Of a stretch of 64,000 bases of DNA, positions 60,190 through 64,000 are shown in pieces. Within the stretch, counting starts at the first letter, position 1; each line of letters opens with the position of its first letter. Under the pieces are notes generated by a model. That model saw nothing but the letters and a program-made list of their open reading frames with translations. It did not search any database and was not told the origin of the DNA. The position numbers and the translations under genes are program-made. This stretch comes from Nitrososphaerota archaeon (GTDB taxonomy: Archaea; Thermoproteota; Nitrososphaeria; Conexivisphaerales; DTJL01): the NCBI GenBank assembly GCA_021324115.1, contig JAJPJS010000002.1:28613-92612 (forward strand), written 5' to 3'.

Positions 60190-60318
60190 GCCGGGGTGGC
60201 GGAGTGGCTGTGGTGAAAATAGCCACCATAAAACGCGTCAGCCTCGAGATCATCGATTGTGGGCCAGCAAGCTGATGGGCCCTAGCGGCCCCCATGGGTT
60301 CAAGTCCCATCCCCGGCG
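60190..60318 (+). tRNA. tRNA-Ser(CGA) with D-loop intron (about 60210-60228, register uncertain) and 37/38 intron (60249-60269)
   Basis: Acceptor GCCGGGG/CCCCGGC; D-stem GCG/CGC; anticodon stem TCAGC/GCTGA with CTCGAG loop; long variable arm; T-arm ATGGGTTCAAGTCCCAT. Confidence 0.82.
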
Positions 60319-60350
60319 CTCCTAATCACATTGGAATCGTTAAATCGATT

Positions 60351-60623
60351 CTATCTGTTTTTCTCTCTAGGCGGCAGGAAGAACTTACTCCTCCAAGGGG
60401 AAGTTCCACATGCTCGAACCGCGAGGAGTATAACACCGATAACCATTGTAGCTATCCCCGGAGCATTCCAGATTTCAGGGACCATTCTTGCAGTTATACA
60501 GTATGAAGTTTGAAAGCCCGCACAAGAAACCTGTAGCAAACCTGGAGTCAGACTGAACAAGAGCCAAGTGACACCAAAAAGGAGAAGCACAGTCCCGATA
60601 ATCGAAGATTCTTCAGGTTTCAT
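60351..60623 (-). CDS. small membrane protein
   Basis: 90-aa ORF with two hydrophobic segments. Confidence 0.45.
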   Translation of the reverse strand: MKPEESSIIGTVLLLFGVTWLLFSLTPGLLQVSCAGFQTSYCITARMVPEIWNAPGIATMVIGVILLAVRACGTSPWRSKFFLPPREKNR

Positions 60624-60741
60624 ATTGATCTTACAGGTTAAGCTGCGCTAAGTAATTTATAATTTACATTTATAATCACAAAAACTCAATTCGGCGTTAG
60701 GCGTCAAAATCCTAAATACAGCCTTGCCTCTATCAATTCCG

Positions 60742-60894
60742 ATGAACGTCGAGTGGCACAAGGCTCATCGCATGCCAAAGAAACCGACGATAGATGAAAG
60801 GATCAAGTGGCACGTTGAACACGCCGCACAGTGTGGCTGTAGGCCGATTCCGGCTTCCATACTGTCTCGGATGAAGAAATCATCCCGAGCATGA
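60742..60894 (+). CDS. small 50-aa protein with CGCRPIP motif (not in the ORF track)
   Basis: Manual translation MNVEWHKAHRMPKKPTIDERIKWHVEHAAQCGCRPIPASILSRMKKSSRA*. Confidence 0.7.
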   Translation: MNVEWHKAHRMPKKPTIDERIKWHVEHAAQCGCRPIPASILSRMKKSSRA

Positions 60895-60913
60895 CCGGTT
60901 ATCCGATACTAGA

Positions 60914-61381
60914 CTACTGGCTCTTCTTTTCTTCGAGGTTCTGCTCAAACGATTTGGCACGAGCTTCTACATACTCTTTGACCTTGTTCTCCGAGTATTC
61001 TCTTTCCTCTTTCTGTTTCTCGAGTTGTTCATTTATCTTCATAAGCAGATTGTCAACGTCGAAGGGTTTGATCACGTATGCATCGGCTCCGAAGTTAACC
61101 GCCTGTACGGCGTTGTTAAGCGTTGGATACCCAGTCACGATTATCTTTCTCATCTTCGGAACCGTATCCTGAATCTTTCTAAGCAGATCCACGCCTTCAA
61201 TATCAGGAAGCTTGATATCAACAAGAACTACATTAAAGAAATTCTTTCTAGTCTTGGCTATAGCCTCCTTCCCATTCTTCGCGGTATCTACATCAAAATC
61301 CTTCTTTTTGAGTACGGCAGCTAATGAAGCTCTTATCCCCTCATCATCGTCTACAATTAATATCCTGATTTTTTCAGCCAA
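60914..61381 (-). CDS. response regulator receiver-domain protein with C-terminal coiled tail
   Basis: ILIVDDDEGIRASLAAVL, VVLVDIKLPDIEG, IIVTGYP, ADAYVIKPFD. Confidence 0.93.
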   Translation of the reverse strand: MAEKIRILIVDDDEGIRASLAAVLKKKDFDVDTAKNGKEAIAKTRKNFFNVVLVDIKLPDIEGVDLLRKIQDTVPKMRKIIVTGYPTLNNAVQAVNFGADAYVIKPFDVDNLLMKINEQLEKQKEEREYSENKVKEYVEARAKSFEQNLEEKKSQ

Positions 61382-61440
61382 ACAGTATCTGATTTACATC
61401 CAGAACACGTGTTTAATAATAATTACGCCCGAACTCTCAT

Positions 61441-61764
61441 TTGGGACTAATGCGTCATATGGCAGAGCTACACTATTCCACCACGCGAAAGGTGGAAAGG
61501 TCTAAATGGAAGGACGTATTCATCGAAAATAATATGGTAAATACTTCAATGGTACTGAAGATTATAGGCATTCTACTGATCATCGGTTCGTTAGCCCTCA
61601 TAGCAATAGACTTGAGTGGGATGGGTGATACTTCAGGCTTGGACTATAAGGACGTAGGCATCTTGGTAGTCGGTGTGATAATTTTGATTTTGGGTTTCGT
61701 CGTCAAACCCAAATCTTCAATTCCGCCTCCATCATCCTCTACTCAGGCAGCTCCATCCAATTAG
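61441..61764 (+). CDS. small membrane protein
   Basis: Two TM segments; start probably internal ATG. Confidence 0.5.
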   Translation: MGLMRHMAELHYSTTRKVERSKWKDVFIENNMVNTSMVLKIIGILLIIGSLALIAIDLSGMGDTSGLDYKDVGILVVGVIILILGFVVKPKSSIPPPSSSTQAAPSN

Positions 61765-61825
61765 AATCAACTGCATAAAGTACAACTTTATTTCTGCTTT
61801 AAATTCCTTCGATTAGTATTCGACC

Positions 61826-62213
61826 TCAGGAACTCCCGAGTGCTATAAGGCTTATGAAAAGACATTCCAAGGTCATGATCACTAAATATTCAATCAAGTT
61901 CTCCTGAAGCACGGGAGACCACATTTTCCTTCGTAATTTGACTTCATTCTTGAGCCCAACATTCACGGCAAGCCGGCAGGAAGCATAAACAGAGCTTGAC
62001 TTTGGTAAATCAACTACAATTTTTCGAAGAACATCTCCCTTAGATGTTGCTTTTGCTTATGCTATGCTATAAGACTTCATACTCCCGTCCACGAGCCTGA
62101 GCTCCTTCACCTCCATTATACTTGCCGAAGCTCTCTCAGACAGCCAGAACGCTATAGGTAATGCTTCATCTCTGTCCAAGATGCAAGCCTGACCAACACT
62201 AATAATTCCACCT
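61826..62213 (-). pseudogene. gene remnant with in-frame stop
   Basis: One frame on both sides of TAA at 62057-62059: ..ALPIAFWLSERASASIMEVKELRLVDGSMKSYSIA*AKATSKGDVLRKIVVDLPKSSSVY.. Confidence 0.4.
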
Positions 62214-62702
62214 TAACTTTGTTATCATAATTGAAGATTCAGATGGAATTGACCTAGTCCATCAAAAGATCAATCTATACCTTCCAGGGTCAAGCTTCTG
62301 GTATTACACTAAAGTCACTATACCTCGAAGTTGACTTTGCCTCTGGTACGATTTCGTGCGATGTAAAGATTCAGGCTTCTATGCTCTCGGGGCAGGTTGC
62401 ATCAGTTCGCCGATGGCAAGCAGGAATGCTTCAGGTGATAATCAACCTTCAGCTAATCGGTGAGATTATAAACTCTAACAACTTTAATGGTCAAGTGTCT
62501 CCTATGACTTTATTTGGAGCGAACATGGGTAATACGTTGGCCAACCAAGGGTCGGGCTCCCTTTCTACTTTTGTCGCTATAGGTTCGATATCATTGGGAT
62601 TGTGAAACAGATAAACCATAAAACGATTTCAAAAATTATTGTATATGTTGTATTATCTAAGCGAATAAATTTATAAAAATATCTCGTTCGTCATCCTTTG
62701 AA

Positions 62703-63206
62703 TTATGTAACTCGAACGATTGCATCGCTGAACGTAATAGGTACCTTATCGCAGGTCCCAGATAAAGTACTTGAACCAGGAGTCACGCTGAGAGTGCATG
62801 ACATATCGCCATCTGTCGAGGTGAAGGTAACTTGGAATGGTGCAGTTGTTGTATCAGAGGTTCCTCTTATAGCCGTGGCGTCATAGACTCCTGCACCCGT
62901 TACAAGATTAACCTCTTCAACGTAGATCGAACCTGCACAGTCGGGGCCGTAAGAGTTTCCACCGCCAGTTGTGCTTTGACACCAAACCCAGAACCCACCA
63001 ATTATGTACAATGTACTCCCACTTGTTATAGGAGGAGTTCCAACTAATTCAGAGGATATGCAACCGTTAGGGACATGGGAACCGGGTGGAGGCGTTGAGC
63101 AGGATAGGATTATCTGGGTCTGGCTAGCTGCCACAGCAGAAGGACCGACCAGTAGAATCGGAAGGATGACAACTATCAGTATAAGAAATAGGGCTGATTT
63201 TTGCAT
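62703..63206 (-). CDS. secreted hypothetical protein
   Basis: Signal peptide MQKSALFLILIVVILPILLVGPSAVAA, Cys-containing beta-rich body. Confidence 0.6.
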   Translation of the reverse strand: MQKSALFLILIVVILPILLVGPSAVAASQTQIILSCSTPPPGSHVPNGCISSELVGTPPITSGSTLYIIGGFWVWCQSTTGGGNSYGPDCAGSIYVEEVNLVTGAGVYDATAIRGTSDTTTAPFQVTFTSTDGDMSCTLSVTPGSSTLSGTCDKVPITFSDAIVRVT

Positions 63207-63434
63207 CAGTTTTATTTATCATTTGTTAAGTATATAACACTGATGAAGCCACACTTCACAAAGGTGTATACAAAATCTACGTTCCAGGAACATCAGTTTG
63301 ATTTTAGTAGTTAGTTTTCGCTTATTAGTTGCTTGGTCTCATTTGTAAAAAACATCAAGCAAGTATGTCACATCGTAATAGCATTCTATCATCACGCCAT
63401 CCTGTACATTTGTTTGGGGTAGCTTGTAAGGCAA

Positions 63435-63445
63435 GGCTTATATCC
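63435..63445 (+). promoter_or_regulatory. TATA-box region of the rRNA promoter
   Basis: GGCTTATATCC about 200 bp upstream of 16S. Confidence 0.6.
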
Positions 63446-63637
63446 ACCACCAGCGGTGGTGTTTGTTTGCACGCTTTATTGGCGGCATCGGTGCCAAGGC
63501 GGGTCTCGCCCGACTATGAAGCATCGACCTCCTGGTGTGCAAACATCATGAGGGTTCAACCCGTCACCGGATTGAATCTGATTACATGGGCTGTTTGCTA
63601 CCTCGCATAAGCCGATAGTGCTGTACTCCCGATAATT

Positions 63638-64000
<363 letters not shown>

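Noticed and set aside
60039-60275. ORF of 78 aa overlapping the tRNA-Ser
   Set aside because: Overlaps a well-supported tRNA; translation of tRNA sequence.

Overview
About 64 kb of an archaeal chromosome, most likely Nitrososphaerota/Thaumarchaeota-like (basis: gene content, PolD DP1/DP2, Cdc6, Sec61beta, archaeal ribosomal proteins, and the 5' end of an archaeal 16S rRNA at the right edge). Most of the window is compact housekeeping DNA: transhydrogenase, PCNA, L12/L10/L1/L11/NusG/SecE, L39e/L31e/aIF6/prefoldin/FtsY, Nep1, TopA, ValRS, aRF1, PolD subunits, Orc1/Cdc6, RPA, Lhr. 

Main results. (1) The serine hydroxymethyltransferase gene is split by a 29-nt insertion. The insertion folds into a textbook bulge-helix-bulge (BHB) and its precise removal restores the frame (..[15 protein letters not shown]..). 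This is a candidate protein-coding pre-mRNA intron spliced by the tRNA splicing endonuclease. (2) Seven of the eight tRNA genes I can fold carry introns, about 11 in total. Many are at noncanonical sites (8/9, D-loop, 30/31, 45/46), and four tRNAs have two introns. (3) A probable replication origin with three ORB-like repeats lies next to orc1/cdc6. (4) A decayed integrative element of about 4.3 kb is bounded by tRNA-Gly and an 11-bp att-like direct repeat. Everything was read by eye; no database search or folding program was run.
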